Source: JAHEDH01 sp963745865 (GTDB lineage: Bacteria > Actinomycetota > Acidimicrobiia > Spongiisociales > ZC4RG35). From it: a stretch of 64,000 nt of DNA. The stretch covers positions 52,724 to 116,723 of the forward strand of contig CAVUYZ010000012.1 of assembly GCA_963745865.1 (NCBI GenBank), given 5' to 3'. Under the pieces are notes generated by a model. It saw only the letters and a program-made list of their open reading frames with translations. It made no database searches and was not told the DNA's origin. The position numbers and the translations under genes were made by a program. Positions 63,679 through 64,000 of this stretch are shown in pieces; position 1 is the stretch's first letter, and each line of letters begins with the position of its first letter.

Positions 63679-64000
63679 CTGGCGATGGCCTCGATCAGAG
63701 CGTCGTGCACCAGGCCGTTCGATGCGACGACCCCGGGGTCGTCGAGAGGGTATGCCGAGCCGTCGAATGTCGAGATGCGGCCTCCGGCTTCGGCCACGAT
63801 CAGCGTGCCAGCTGCCGAGTCCCACGGCTTCAACCCGTACTCCCAATAGGCATCGAGTCTGCCCGCTGCCACCCAGCAGAGATCGAGTGCCGCAGATCCG
63901 ACCCGACGGATGCCCTGGAACGTCTGGAGGACTCCTGCCAGTGTGTCCGCCATCGCCTGGGCGCGTTGTTGCCGCTCGTACGAAAACCCGGTTCCGACCA
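63675..64000 (-). CDS. Inositol monophosphatase family protein, N-terminal part outside the window
   Basis: Only the C-terminal 108 codons are present; the frame is open to the window edge. VGTGFSYERQQRAQAMAD, GIRRVGSAALDLCWVAAGRLDAYWE and GLKPWDSAAGTLIVAEAGG are the classical C-terminal motifs, including the WD metal-binding Asp. It could be a histidinol-phosphate, inositol-phosphate or PAP phosphatase; the missing half would be needed. It overlaps the amidohydrolase start. Confidence 0.9.
   Translation of the reverse strand, partial: VGTGFSYERQQRAQAMADTLAGVLQTFQGIRRVGSAALDLCWVAAGRLDAYWEYGLKPWDSAAGTLIVAEAGGRISTFDGSAYPLDDPGVVASNGLVHDALIEAIAR

Noticed and set aside
1..64000. CRISPR arrays, insertion sequences, prophage genes, rRNA
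   Set aside because: I looked for regularly spaced repeats, transposase or integrase motifs, phage structural genes and rRNA signatures and saw none.

Overview
The window is a GC-rich bacterial chromosome segment, gene-dense on both strands. It looks like a high-GC actinobacterium, most likely of the Acidimicrobiia type. The signs are an argC-J-B-D ... R-G-H arginine cluster, a 29-residue bS22-type ribosomal protein, an F420-type LLM oxidoreductase, several lipoproteins with Thr/Pro-rich linkers after the lipobox, frequent GTG/TTG starts, ATGA/GTGA gene overlaps, and at least nine genes with a TANNNT -10 element only 6-8 nt before the start codon (leaderless transcripts). An AcuI-like reductase and a haloalkane dehalogenase would suit a marine or aquatic habitat, but that is inference.

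Layout. 1-3370: end of an ECF sigma factor, the CCA-adding enzyme and an M1 peptidase lipoprotein. 3486-15116: arginine biosynthesis (argC, argJ, argB, argD, argR, argG, argH) with two matching ArgR-type operators. Where argF would be expected there is instead a TPP riboswitch ahead of an MBL-fold hydrolase, a tandem repeat and an ABC-2 exporter. 15125-26279: a soluble histidine kinase, a Ca2+/Na+ exchanger, a haloalkane dehalogenase, an EEP phosphatase, aminopeptidase P, a HlyIII protein, a cis-prenyltransferase, a possible tiny selenoprotein, lipoproteins and an LLM oxidoreductase. 26606-35074: a cysteine-synthase-like enzyme, pyrE, endonuclease IV, panB, a DUF192 protein, then the rpsF-ssb-rpsR-rplI and dnaB replication/ribosomal cluster bounded by strong terminators. 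35257-45856: dcd, acuI-like, an AhpD-like protein, cytochrome c, a minus-strand electron-transfer module (ferric-reductase-like membrane protein, FMN-binding protein, ApbE, haem-binding protein) divergent from a two-component system, and a GH15 glucoamylase. 45764-55592: Kup, hydrolases, tRNA-Gly(CCC) with decayed partial copies beside it, PhzF, thrB, bS22, crotonase, a dienelactone-hydrolase-like protein and a PAC2 protein. 55602-64000: a csoR-copZ-copA copper operon, M3 and M15 peptidases, a SelW-like selenoprotein, an amidohydrolase and the C-terminal part of an inositol monophosphatase.

Two features stand out. The SelW-like gene at 62007 has an in-frame UGA in a CxxU motif followed by a bSECIS-like hairpin, so this genome probably makes selenoproteins; a second small His/Cys-rich gene at 22556-22693 has the same arrangement. 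The TPP riboswitch at 7863-7958, with its own sigma70-like promoter, precedes an MBL-fold hydrolase that is not a known thiamine gene.

About 24 genes are broken by single-base frame changes, nearly all of them one extra base, including essential genes such as dnaB. This reads as an unpolished insertion-prone assembly rather than gene decay, and affected genes are annotated as one CDS with the break noted.
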